Source: Limiplasma sp031549415 (GTDB taxonomy: Bacteria; Bacillota; Clostridia; Christensenellales; Aristaeellaceae). From it: 64,000 bases of DNA. Made by a program: the position numbers and the translations under genes. The stretch covers positions 124,001-188,000 of the forward strand of contig JAVBPU010000004.1 of assembly GCA_031549415.1 (NCBI GenBank). The letters are read 5' to 3'. Positions 9,126 to 16,722 of the stretch are shown in pieces. The notes beneath the pieces are model-generated. The model was not told where the DNA came from, made no database searches, and saw nothing but the letters and a program-made list of their open reading frames with translations. Each line of letters starts with the position of its first letter. The first letter of the stretch is position 1.

Positions 9126-10579
9126 CACTTATACCTCCGCAGCAGCCACACCACCACACCCGCCGCCAAAATCAGCAGTGGCAGCACGGCTGTCAGCAGC
9201 ACCCCCAGCGTGGTCACCTGGGCGCTGCTAATGCCCAGCACTTTGCCGGACAGCGATTTGGGCTGGATGTTGACCCCGGCTTTTTGCCCCATCAAATCTC
9301 CCAGCAGGTTCAGCAGGTACTCGCTGTCCGTCAGGGACTCGTTTTGCAGGCAAATGGCATCAAAGATGCCCGTGGAGGAAGAGGCCAACACCAGGGAACG
9401 CAACCCCGCGCCATCGGCTCCGGCGGCGTTGAAGCTGGAAAGCACCAACGCGGGCAAGGGACCCTTGAGGGTTGCCTGGTCTGCGGTGAAATCCTGCCCC
9501 GCCTCCGCCGGGCGGACCCCCGCCGTTTCCGCAAAGGACAGCAGCGTTTCCACAAAATACCCGTCCTTGGCCGTAAAGGCCAGCTTCATGGGCCGGGAAA
9601 GGGGCATCAGGAAAGGCGTGTTGGCATCCTTGAGCATTTCCTTGTACCTGCCTTCCTCATAGCGCACCATAGGATAAAAGGGCTGGTACTGGTAGGTGCG
9701 GTCCGGCATGGTTTCAAACACGGCCCCGTTTAGGAAGGTAATGCCCCACTCCGCCAGAAAGGCGTCCAAATTGGGCAGGGGGCCTTGGGCGGCGTTGGCG
9801 GCGTACAGCAGCAGCTTGCCATACTGGCCGCCATTGTACAAAAACGCTTCCAGCTTGCGCAGCACATCCTCCGACAGGTCCGTGGTGGGGGCCAGCAGCA
9901 GCGCCCCATCAAACCCCTCCAGGGAATCCGTCATCAGGCTGACCTGGGCCAGCTGGTAGTTATTGTCCGCCAGCAAGGCCGTGAACAGCTTGCTCTCCAC
10001 CACGCCGTTGCCCGTCAGCACCGCCAGCTTCACCAGTTCCCCGCTGGTCACATTCAGCAGGGCGGAGGTCACCGCCTCCTCCGCCCGGGAGGACTCGATG
10101 GCCAGGTTCCCGTCCGCCGTATACTGGTAATGAAACAGGTTGTTCACGGAAACGTGCTTCACCCGCTTGCCGCAGCGCACAATCAAATCTCCGTTGGCCA
10201 GTGCCAAATCCGAAAAGCCCGCCGCGAAGGAAGGGTCGACGGCATAATCCACAAAGGTGAGGGTCACCTGGCCGGAATAGCGCGGGTATTGCTGGATGAT
10301 GCTCTTGGCTTGCTTTAAGTAGCTGGACCCGCCAAAGGAATCCTCCGGGGACAGCACGAAAATTTCCACCGGCTGTTCCAAGGAGGCCAGCAGGGTTTTG
10401 GTGCTGTCGCCGATTTCATAGGCGGCGTTCTCGGTCAGGTCAAAGGAAAGGGCATACCGGTTGGTCAGAAGGGTGGCAATGCCGTTCACCAGCAGCGTGC
10501 CTACCACCAGCATCGCCGTCAGAGCAAGGAATACCAGGCTCAGTTTCAGGGCTTGGGGGAAACGGCTCTTCTTTTTCAT
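9125..10579 (-). CDS. GldG-family ABC transporter auxiliary protein
   Basis: 484 residues: one N-terminal membrane helix (about 12-35), a large outside domain, and a C-terminal helix (about 455-478) ending in WLLRRYK. This matches the GldG/ABC_transp_aux family, named after gliding motility in Bacteroidota but widespread in non-gliding Clostridia. Motif-like stretch YNGGQYGKLLLYA is at about residues 247-260. TAGGAGGG lies 7 nt before the ATG. It sits 12 nt after the ABC-2 permease gene and overlaps the DUF4340 gene, giving an ATPase-permease-GldG-DUF4340 operon. Gliding is not implied. Confidence 0.85.
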   Translation of the reverse strand: MKKKSRFPQALKLSLVFLALTAMLVVGTLLVNGIATLLTNRYALSFDLTENAAYEIGDSTKTLLASLEQPVEIFVLSPEDSFGGSSYLKQAKSIIQQYPRYSGQVTLTFVDYAVDPSFAAGFSDLALANGDLIVRCGKRVKHVSVNNLFHYQYTADGNLAIESSRAEEAVTSALLNVTSGELVKLAVLTGNGVVESKLFTALLADNNYQLAQVSLMTDSLEGFDGALLLAPTTDLSEDVLRKLEAFLYNGGQYGKLLLYAANAAQGPLPNLDAFLAEWGITFLNGAVFETMPDRTYQYQPFYPMVRYEEGRYKEMLKDANTPFLMPLSRPMKLAFTAKDGYFVETLLSFAETAGVRPAEAGQDFTADQATLKGPLPALVLSSFNAAGADGAGLRSLVLASSSTGIFDAICLQNESLTDSEYLLNLLGDLMGQKAGVNIQPKSLSGKVLGISSAQVTTLGVLLTAVLPLLILAAGVVVWLLRRYK

Positions 10580-10591
10580 CTTTTCGCCCTC

Positions 10592-11296
10592 CTATAGCCA
10601 CCGGCGGCGCTCTAAGGCAACCACCGTGAGGGCCAGAAACAGTCCGATGACGCTGATAAAAAAGCAGACGGAGGAGAGGTCCACAATGCCCAAGGTAAAA
10701 CCTTGGTACCGGTCATTGAAGGACATCTGGGCAAACAGCGCCCGAAGCAGCGGGTTTTGCACCACATAGGACAGGGCGTCCACCAGGGTGAGAAACAGGC
10801 TGACGCTGAAACCGCCCACCGCCGCCATCACCTGGCTTTCCGTAAAAGCTGAAATGAACAGGCACACGGCAATCAGCGCCGCGCCCAGCAAAAACAGCCC
10901 CAGGAAGTTGCCAAGGACCATGGGCCAGTCCGGCTGAGAATATACCTCCAGCACCAGGGCCATCACCAACGTGCCGGAAATGGAAATGAAATACAATAGC
11001 AGCGCGGCGGCATACTTGCTGACCACGATGCCAAGCCTGGACACAGGAGCCGTCAGCAGCGTCTGCTCGGTTTTGGCGCGCCGCTCCTCGCTTAGCAGCC
11101 GCATGGTGATTACGGGGACTAAAAACATGGCCACGGAAAACAGCATGGCAAACAGGGTGGCGGTATCTGTGGTGTTGCCGTACAGGTTGTAGGTAAAAAA
11201 GTAGTAGGCGGTAAAAAAGTACATCACCGCGACGATCACATAGCCCAGGGGCGTCAAAAAATAGGCCCGGAGCTCCCGCTTCAAAATGGCGCTCAT
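10592..11296 (-). CDS. ABC-2 type transporter permease (GldF-like)
   Basis: 234 residues with six hydrophobic segments, the usual size of a GldF-type ABC-2 permease. The N-terminal pattern ILKRELRAYFLTPLGYVI is typical of this group. The ATG overlaps the stop of the ATPase gene (ATGA), so the pair is coupled. It would form the membrane pore with the ATPase at 11293-12246 and the GldG and DUF4340 partners downstream. Confidence 0.9.
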   Translation of the reverse strand: MSAILKRELRAYFLTPLGYVIVAVMYFFTAYYFFTYNLYGNTTDTATLFAMLFSVAMFLVPVITMRLLSEERRAKTEQTLLTAPVSRLGIVVSKYAAALLLYFISISGTLVMALVLEVYSQPDWPMVLGNFLGLFLLGAALIAVCLFISAFTESQVMAAVGGFSVSLFLTLVDALSYVVQNPLLRALFAQMSFNDRYQGFTLGIVDLSSVCFFISVIGLFLALTVVALERRRWL

Positions 11297-12246
11297 TGCA
11301 TGGCCCCCTTTCCGCCCTCGTCCACTTCCAGGCTTAAAAATGCCTCTTCCAGGGAGAGGTCGCTGCTATGCAGGCTCAACAGCGGCAGGCCCGCCGCCGC
11401 CATGGCCTGAAACACCGGCGCCCGCAAGTCCGCGCCGTCCGCGCCGTCCAGGGCAAAGTCGAAGGTATCCGGCTCCGCTTGCCCCAGAGAGGTTACGCTG
11501 TCCATTTGGGGAATGGCTTCTAACAGCCTCCGGCTTTCCTCCAAGCCTCCCAGCACGCGCACCCGCAGGCGGCTTCCCGCCGCCAGCTTGCCCACCATGT
11601 CCCCCATGCCGCAGTCCGCAAGGACCCGGCCCTTTTTCAGCATGATGATGCGGCTGCACACCGCCTGGATTTCAGATAAGATATGAGAAGATACGATCAC
11701 GGTGCTGTGCTGACCAAAGTCCTTGATGAGCTGGCGGATCTCGATCAGCTGGGAGGGGTCCAGCCCCACGGTGGGCTCGTCCAGGATGATGACCTTGGGG
11801 CTTCCCACCAGGGCTTGGGCAAAGCCCAACCGCTGCCGGTAACCCTTGGACAGGTTGCGGACCATGCGCCCCTGCATGCCCTCCAGCCCCACCCGGCGGC
11901 AGAGGTCCCGGATGTGCTCTTTGCGCCCAGAGGCGATACCTTTCAGGCCACAAATAAAATCCAGATGTTCCGCCACCTTCATTTCCGGATAAAAGGAGGG
12001 CTGCTCCGGCAGATAACCCACCAGGCGCTTGGCCTGCCGGGCATTGGCGGAAATATCCAGCCCGTCCAGGGTGGCTGTGCCCCGAGTGGCGCTGATATAC
12101 CCGGTCAAAATGTTCATGGTGGTGGATTTGCCCGCGCCGTTCAGGCCCAGCAGCCCCACCACTTCGCCTTCTCCAATTTGAAAGCTGACGTCATCCAGCG
12201 CCAGCTTGTCGCCGTATTGCTTGGTCAGCCCCTTTGCCTCAATCAG
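11293..12246 (-). CDS. ABC transporter ATP-binding protein (GldA-like), probable CTG start
   Basis: 317 residues if it begins at CTG 12246. Walker A is GLNGAGKST, signature LSKGYRQRLGFAQAL, Walker B VIILDEPTVGLD; after about residue 245 there is the C-terminal extension usual for ABC-2 exporters. The first in-frame ATG (12162) would delete the A-loop strand (LTKQYGDKLALDDVSF, about residues 7-22) that all such ATPases need. Between the in-frame stop of the deoR gene and that ATG there is no earlier in-frame ATG, GTG or TTG that would keep this strand; CTG 12246 lies 8 nt after a strong GGAAGGGGAG ribosome site. ATT at 12243 is the only close alternative. Confidence 0.85.
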   Translation of the reverse strand: MIEAKGLTKQYGDKLALDDVSFQIGEGEVVGLLGLNGAGKSTTMNILTGYISATRGTATLDGLDISANARQAKRLVGYLPEQPSFYPEMKVAEHLDFICGLKGIASGRKEHIRDLCRRVGLEGMQGRMVRNLSKGYRQRLGFAQALVGSPKVIILDEPTVGLDPSQLIEIRQLIKDFGQHSTVIVSSHILSEIQAVCSRIIMLKKGRVLADCGMGDMVGKLAAGSRLRVRVLGGLEESRRLLEAIPQMDSVTSLGQAEPDTFDFALDGADGADLRAPVFQAMAAAGLPLLSLHSSDLSLEEAFLSLEVDEGGKGAMQ

Positions 12247-12282
12247 AACAACCGCTCCCCTTCCTACGCCCGCGCTTCGGTT

Positions 12283-13023
12283 TTACACCCACTCGATCCG
12301 CGGGTCTGGTTCCATGCCTTCCCCCTTGTTGCAAAGGATTCGTTCAAACTCGTCCAGGGATACGAACTTAACGAATGAGGGCTTATGAAATTTGCTGTCA
12401 TCCAGCAAAAGATAGTTGTGGGAACTATTTTCCATGGCGATTTTTTTCATCAGCAGGCTGTCGATGTTGGTCACAAAGGTCATGTTCTGTTCCAGTACCA
12501 CGCCGGTACAGCCAAAAAACGCACGGTCAAAATGATAGCGCTGCAGCTGCTCCTGGGCCTCGGGGCCCACGTTCATCACATAATGGGGCAAATACTGCCC
12601 GCCAATGATGTGGATGCTGGCCACAGGGTTCGCCAGCTTGCGCGGCACCAGCTGGTTATAGGTCACAATCGTCACGTTCATGCCATTTAGAAACTCCGCC
12701 ATGGCGGCCACGCTGGTGCCCCCATCCACAAAGATGCGCTCGCCGGGCTGCACCAGCTCACAGGCCCGTTTGGCCACCAGGCGCTTCACATCCGGGTTGA
12801 TGGAGCTCTTTTCCTCCATGGTCATTTCCACGTTTTCCAAATAACCTTCCAGCGCGGCCCCGCCAGGAATCCGCTTGAGTTTGCCTGCGCCTTCCAGCTT
12901 TTCCAGGTCCCTGCGCACCGTCACTTCGGAAGCGTCTAACTCCGCCGCGATGTCCTTGAGGCTCATGATGCTCTTTTCGTTCAGAAGCCTCATGATCAAC
13001 AGCCTACGTTCGGTTGCCAGCAT
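12283..13023 (-). CDS. DeoR-family transcriptional regulator
   Basis: 246 residues. N-terminal winged helix-turn-helix at about 5-57 (SLKDIAAELDASEVTVRRDL), ending in the RIPGGA signature; C-terminal sugar-phosphate sensor domain with FVDGGTSVAAMAEFL (about 94-108). These regulators usually repress sugar genes and are released by a phosphorylated sugar. Start ATG 13023 is chosen because GGGAG lies 8 nt upstream; a GTG 15 nt earlier overlaps that site. It is divergent from the oxidoreductase gene at 13171 and is followed after 36 nt by the ABC-2 operon. Tandem TATCATA repeats in the divergent promoter region are its likely operator. Confidence 0.9.
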   Translation of the reverse strand: MLATERRLLIMRLLNEKSIMSLKDIAAELDASEVTVRRDLEKLEGAGKLKRIPGGAALEGYLENVEMTMEEKSSINPDVKRLVAKRACELVQPGERIFVDGGTSVAAMAEFLNGMNVTIVTYNQLVPRKLANPVASIHIIGGQYLPHYVMNVGPEAQEQLQRYHFDRAFFGCTGVVLEQNMTFVTNIDSLLMKKIAMENSSHNYLLLDDSKFHKPSFVKFVSLDEFERILCNKGEGMEPDPRIEWV

Positions 13024-13099
13024 ACTAACGACTCCCACATTTCATTTTGGTTTCCAGCACCGGCGGTTAAATTTCCTGCCGGGGAACGCCCTCCCCCGG

Positions 13100-13128
13100 T
13101 TGCAAATTGTTTTATCATATTGTATCAT
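13100..13128 (+). promoter_or_regulatory. Promoter of the Gfo/Idh/MocA gene
   Basis: -35 TTGCAA (13100-13105) and -10 TATCAT (13123-13128) with a 17 bp spacer, 42 nt before the GTG start at 13171. An opposing promoter for the deoR gene (-35 TTGATG, -10 TACAAT, 18 bp spacer) can be read on the minus strand across the same bases, so the two genes share a divergent control region. Confidence 0.6.
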
Positions 13129-13129
13129 A
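13113..13129. promoter_or_regulatory. Direct-repeat operator candidate for the DeoR regulator
   Basis: TATCATA occurs at 13113-13119 and again at 13123-13129, exactly 10 bp apart (one helical turn), the second copy covering the -10 of the oxidoreductase promoter. DeoR-family proteins are known to bind direct repeats; the position fits repression of both divergent genes. Confidence 0.5.
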
Positions 13130-13170
13130 AAGTTAAATAATACATCAAGTATGAAAAAGGGGCGTTGACC

Positions 13171-14247
13171 GTGAAAAAATTGAAAGTGGCTGTATTTGGA
13201 ACCGGTTTTATCGCGAAAATCCACCTGGAAAGCTATGCCCGCTTTGTGCACACGGTGGAGGTAGTGGCCCTGTATGGCCGCAATATGGACCATGTAAAGG
13301 CCCTGGCCCAGGACCACCACATTCCCGCCTGGTACGATGACATGGAAAAATTACTCAGCGAGCAAGAGCTGGACATGGTGGACATCTGCCTGCCCAATTA
13401 CCTGCACCACGAAGCCTGTATGACGGCGGCCCAGCATAACAAGCACATGGTGGTGGAGAAACCCCTGGCTCTGACCCTGGAAGAGGCCGACGAAATGATC
13501 GCCGAGTGCAAGAAGCGGAACCTGAAACTGATGTACGCGGAGGAGCTGTGCTTTGCGCCGAAATACGAGCGGGTCCGCTCCCTGGTGGAAAGCGGCGCGG
13601 TGGGCCAGGTGTACATGCTCAAGCAGGCGGAAAAGCACAGCGGCCCTCACAGCCCCTGGTTCTATCAAAAGGAAACCGCAGGCGGCGGCGTGATGATGGA
13701 CATGGGCTGCCATGCCCTGGCCTGGTTCCGCTGGATGACCAAAAACGCCCCGGTGAAAACCGTGTACGCCCAGATGAACACCGTGCTGCACAACACCGAC
13801 TGCGACGACAACACCATTACCCTGGTGGAGTTTGAAGGCGGCGTCACCGGCGTGGCGGAGGACAGCTGGGCCCGCCACGGCGGCATGGACGACCGCATTG
13901 AGGTGTACGGCACCCAAGGCGTGTCGTACGCAGACCTATTCCAGGGAAATTCCGCCCTCACCTACAGCGCCGCCGGGTATGACTACGCCGCTGAAAAAGC
14001 CGGCACCACCGTGGGCTGGACCTTCACCATGTACGAGGAAGCCTTCAACCAAGGCTATCCCCAGGAGTTGGCCCACTTCGCCGACTGCGTGCTGCACGAC
14101 AAGCAACCCAAGGTCACCGCCGAGGATGGCCGCGCCGTGCTGGAAATGATCTATGCCGCCTATGAAAGCGCCCGCACCGGGCAAAAGGTGCCCCTGCCCT
14201 TTAGCGCCAAGGTGAAGTATCCCGTTGAGCTGTGGCTGGGGAAATAA
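13171..14247 (+). CDS. Gfo/Idh/MocA family oxidoreductase
   Basis: 358 residues. N-terminal Rossmann fold with VFGTGFIAKIH (about 7-17) and the catalytic-lysine motif VEKPLAL (about 94-100); the C-terminal alpha/beta domain has DMGCHALAWFRWM (about 176-188), with the usual histidine. Such NAD(P)-dependent enzymes oxidise or reduce sugars or inositols. GTG 13171 is preferred because AAAGGGG is 8 nt upstream; TTG 13165 is too close. A terminator follows the gene. The divergent DeoR gene suggests sugar-phosphate control. Substrate not identifiable. Confidence 0.9.
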   Translation: MKKLKVAVFGTGFIAKIHLESYARFVHTVEVVALYGRNMDHVKALAQDHHIPAWYDDMEKLLSEQELDMVDICLPNYLHHEACMTAAQHNKHMVVEKPLALTLEEADEMIAECKKRNLKLMYAEELCFAPKYERVRSLVESGAVGQVYMLKQAEKHSGPHSPWFYQKETAGGGVMMDMGCHALAWFRWMTKNAPVKTVYAQMNTVLHNTDCDDNTITLVEFEGGVTGVAEDSWARHGGMDDRIEVYGTQGVSYADLFQGNSALTYSAAGYDYAAEKAGTTVGWTFTMYEEAFNQGYPQELAHFADCVLHDKQPKVTAEDGRAVLEMIYAAYESARTGQKVPLPFSAKVKYPVELWLGK

Positions 14248-14269
14248 GGGGATCGGCGAGGCCAAAAGG

Positions 14270-14302
14270 CAGGCATGGAGGCGCGCTTCCATGCCTGTTT
14301 TT
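14270..14302 (+). terminator. Rho-independent terminator after the oxidoreductase gene
   Basis: Perfect 10-bp stem CAGGCATGGA / TCCATGCCTG with an 8-nt loop, followed by TTTTT, 22 nt after the stop codon. Confidence 0.9.
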
Positions 14303-14357
14303 GTGATGGCAAGCCGCCAAGAATCAAAAACCCATTGAAAGGACTGTGACATGCCCG

Positions 14358-15173
14358 ATGAACCCCGTGGATATGAAAACCCTACTGGACAGCAACCGGG
14401 AGGCTTGGAACGAAGCCATCACTTATCATCAAAAAGCCCGCAAAGATCGGCTGACGGAGGGCTTTGCCGACCCTGGCTTCACCACCTTTGACAGGGATTG
14501 TGACGCGGTATTGCTTGAAAAGCTAAGCCAGTTTGACTTTGCAGGCAAAACCATCGCTCAGCTTCCCTGCAACAATGGCATTGATTTGCTGTCGCTGATG
14601 AAGTTTGGCGCAAAAGAAGGGGTCGGCTTTGATCTTTCCGATGGGGCCATTGACGAGGCCCGCGCCCTGGCAAAAATTTCCAAGAGGAATGCGCATTTTG
14701 AAAGAGTCAACATTTTAGAAATGGACGCAAAATACAACGGTTTTTTTGATTTTGTCTATGTTTCAGAAGGTTCTTTGCAATGGTTCCCGGATTTGCGGGA
14801 CTATTTCGCGGTGGTGGCCCGGCTATTAAAGCCCGGTGGAAAGCTGCTGGTCTTTGAAATGCATCCCTTTGCCTATTTTTTCGAGCAGGGCTTTGACCCG
14901 GCCAAAAACAACTGGGAACAGTTCCCCTCCTATTTTGAAAAGGGACCCTATAGCTACCCAGAGGGTCTGGATTACATCGGCGGCACTTCCTATGAGGCAA
15001 AGCCTTGCTATTGGTTTTTACATCAACTGTCGGACATCCTCACCGCCCTGCTGCAAAACGGCTTACCCCTGCGGGAGTTTCAAGAATTCAATATGGAAAT
15101 GGCCAACAACGCCGCATTGCAACAGGCGCACAAATTCCCTTTGAGCTACCTGATGGTTTGTGAAAAAGCCTGA
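14358..15173 (+). CDS. Class I SAM-dependent methyltransferase
   Basis: 271 residues from ATG 14358. The SAM-binding strand-loop is CNNGIDLLSLMKFGAKEGVG (about 70-89), then GFDLSDGAIDEAR (about 89-101) and the post-motif VSEGSLQWFPDLRDYF, followed by LLKPGGKLLVFEMHPF. The fold is Methyltransf_11/25; the target is unknown. The start is uncertain: an AAGGA site is 14 nt from this ATG, 2 nt from a GTG at 14346, and 7 nt from an ATG at 14351 that is in another frame and gives a short ORF of about 45 codons. It lies alone between a terminator and a convergent amino-acid importer operon. Confidence 0.85.
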   Translation: MNPVDMKTLLDSNREAWNEAITYHQKARKDRLTEGFADPGFTTFDRDCDAVLLEKLSQFDFAGKTIAQLPCNNGIDLLSLMKFGAKEGVGFDLSDGAIDEARALAKISKRNAHFERVNILEMDAKYNGFFDFVYVSEGSLQWFPDLRDYFAVVARLLKPGGKLLVFEMHPFAYFFEQGFDPAKNNWEQFPSYFEKGPYSYPEGLDYIGGTSYEAKPCYWFLHQLSDILTALLQNGLPLREFQEFNMEMANNAALQQAHKFPLSYLMVCEKA

Positions 15174-15252
15174 CGCATCCATCATGGCAAAATCCGCGAT
15201 ATCCTCCCGGATGGACAGGGCCTCCACAAAAAATCATCTTGATATCCCCGCT

Positions 15253-15984
15253 TTACAGCACGCAGCGCAAAAAATCCTGCGTCCGCTGCTCTTTCGGGTT
15301 GCCAAACAATGCCTCCGGCGTGCCCTCTTCCACAATCAGCCCATCCGACATAAAGATGACCCGGTCCGCCACATCTTTGGCAAAGCCCATTTCATGGGTC
15401 ACCACCACCATGGTCATCCCATCCGCCGCCAGTTGTTTCATCACTTGCAGCACCTCGCCGATCATCTCCGGGTCCAGGGCGCTGGTGGGTTCGTCAAACA
15501 GCATCACATCCGGCGACATGGCCAGGGACCGGGCAATGGCCACCCGCTGCTTTTGACCGCCGGAAAGCTCATGGGGATAGCTGTCGATTTTATCGGAAAG
15601 GCCCACCCGTTCCAAAAGCTTCACCGCCACCGCGTCCGCTTCTTCCCTGGTGCATTTTTTCAAATCCACCGGGGCCAAAGTGATGTTTTTGCGCACGGTC
15701 AAATGGGCGAACAAATTGAAGTTTTGGAATACCATGCCGATGTTTTCACGCACTTTGTTAATATTTGCTTTTTTGTCCGTCACCTTGTACCCATCAATGG
15801 TGATCTCCCCGCCGGTCACTTCTTCCAATTGATTCAGACACCGCAAAAAAGTGGACTTGCCCGAGCCAGAGGGGCCAATGATGCAGACCACTTCCCCCTC
15901 CGCCACGGTCAAATCAATGCCAAGCAGCACCTGCAACCCGGCAAAGCTCTTGCGCACGCCTTTAGCGATAATCTTTTCTTTCAT
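15253..15984 (-). CDS. Polar amino-acid ABC transporter ATP-binding protein (GlnQ-like)
   Basis: 243 residues, the standard GlnQ length. Walker A GPSGSGKST (about 34-42), Q-loop MVFQNFNLF, signature LSGGQKQRVAIARSLA, Walker B VMLFDEPTSALD, switch H in VTHEMGFA. Start ATG 15984 is chosen over 16005 because GGAGAAGAAG lies 7 nt upstream. It overlaps the end of the permease gene by 23 nt and is the last gene of the binding protein-permease-ATPase operon. It drives import of a polar amino acid. Confidence 0.95.
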   Translation of the reverse strand: MKEKIIAKGVRKSFAGLQVLLGIDLTVAEGEVVCIIGPSGSGKSTFLRCLNQLEEVTGGEITIDGYKVTDKKANINKVRENIGMVFQNFNLFAHLTVRKNITLAPVDLKKCTREEADAVAVKLLERVGLSDKIDSYPHELSGGQKQRVAIARSLAMSPDVMLFDEPTSALDPEMIGEVLQVMKQLAADGMTMVVVTHEMGFAKDVADRVIFMSDGLIVEEGTPEALFGNPKEQRTQDFLRCVL

Positions 15985-16645
15985 AGTTAAACTTCTTCTC
16001 CACATATTTAGAAATCCACATCAAAATGGAAATGACCACCAGGTAATAGACCGCCACCAAAAGGTAGGTGGCAAAAAATTGATAACTTTTGCCCACGTAC
16101 ACCTTTGCCTTATTGACCAAGTCCGCCAAGCCGATGACCGACAGGATGGAGGTGTCCTTCACGGTGATAATAAACTGGTTCACCATGGAAGGAATGGCAA
16201 TTTTGATAGCCTGGGGCAAGACCACCTTCATCATGGTACGGGCGCTGGAGAGGCCCAGGCTGCGGGCCGCCTCCACCTGCCCCTTGTCCACCGCGTTGAT
16301 GCCCCCGCGAAAAATTTCGGATAAGTACGCGCCCGCGTTCAGGCTCAAGGTAACGATGCCCGCCACATCCGCGCCGATGCGGAAGCCCGGGCTGAACAGC
16401 TGAATCAACTGCGGCATGCCAAAATAAACAATAAAGGCCTGCACGATCATGGGCGTGCCCCGAATGATCCAAACATATATTCCTGCGATAAAGCGCAATA
16501 ATTTGGATTTTGCAATGCTGAGCAGCGATGTGCAAAACCCAATGATGGTCCCAAAAAAGATGGAGACTAAGGAGATGATGACCGTCACCTGTAAGCCTTG
16601 CAACAGCAACAGGCCGGATTCTCTTATGACTCTGGCGAAATCCAT
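15962..16645 (-). CDS. Amino-acid ABC transporter permease (HisM/GlnP-like)
   Basis: 227 residues, inner-membrane subunit of a polar amino-acid importer with five or so helices. The EAA-like motif is EAARSLGLSSARTMMKVVLPQA (about residues 140-160, abridged here to its ends EAARSLG and VVLPQA). Start ATG 16645 (MDFARVI) has an AAGAG ribosome site 6 nt upstream; the longer ORF start at 16714 would add 23 residues encoded by the intergenic hairpin and is rejected. It lies 77 nt after the binding-protein gene and overlaps the ATPase. Confidence 0.93.
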   Translation of the reverse strand: MDFARVIRESGLLLLQGLQVTVIISLVSIFFGTIIGFCTSLLSIAKSKLLRFIAGIYVWIIRGTPMIVQAFIVYFGMPQLIQLFSPGFRIGADVAGIVTLSLNAGAYLSEIFRGGINAVDKGQVEAARSLGLSSARTMMKVVLPQAIKIAIPSMVNQFIITVKDTSILSVIGLADLVNKAKVYVGKSYQFFATYLLVAVYYLVVISILMWISKYVEKKFNYERKDYR

Positions 16646-16672
16646 AGCGTACTCTTTTCTGTGCAATATAAA

Positions 16673-16711
16673 GCGGTTTGCGCGGCGAACGGGAAACGCC
16701 GCGCAAACCGC
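16673..16711 (-). terminator. Strong hairpin between binding-protein and permease genes
   Basis: A perfect 15-bp stem (GCGGTTTGCGCGGCG, 16673-16687, with its complement at 16697-16711) and a 9-nt loop. It starts 11 nt after the binding-protein stop and is followed on the minus strand by TTTATATT, a poor U tract. It is more likely a partial terminator or mRNA stabiliser than a full stop. Confidence 0.75.
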
Positions 16712-16722
16712 CACCCTTGATG

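Noticed and set aside
7818..9662. Long plus-strand ORF of 614 codons opposite the DUF4340 and GldG genes
   Set aside because: It is the antisense shadow of two well-supported genes; high GC at third positions leaves few stops on the other strand. The same holds for 26969-28378, 29207-30808, 2974-3903, 34973-36208, 46329-47429 and 62196-63482.
11293..12162. ATG at 12162 as the start of the ABC ATPase
   Set aside because: It would begin 8 residues before Walker A and lose the A-loop strand; the codons upstream clearly encode that strand.
9125..12246. Gliding-motility function from the Gld-type names
   Set aside because: Only the ABC/GldG part is present, with no other gliding genes; such operons are common in non-gliding Clostridia.
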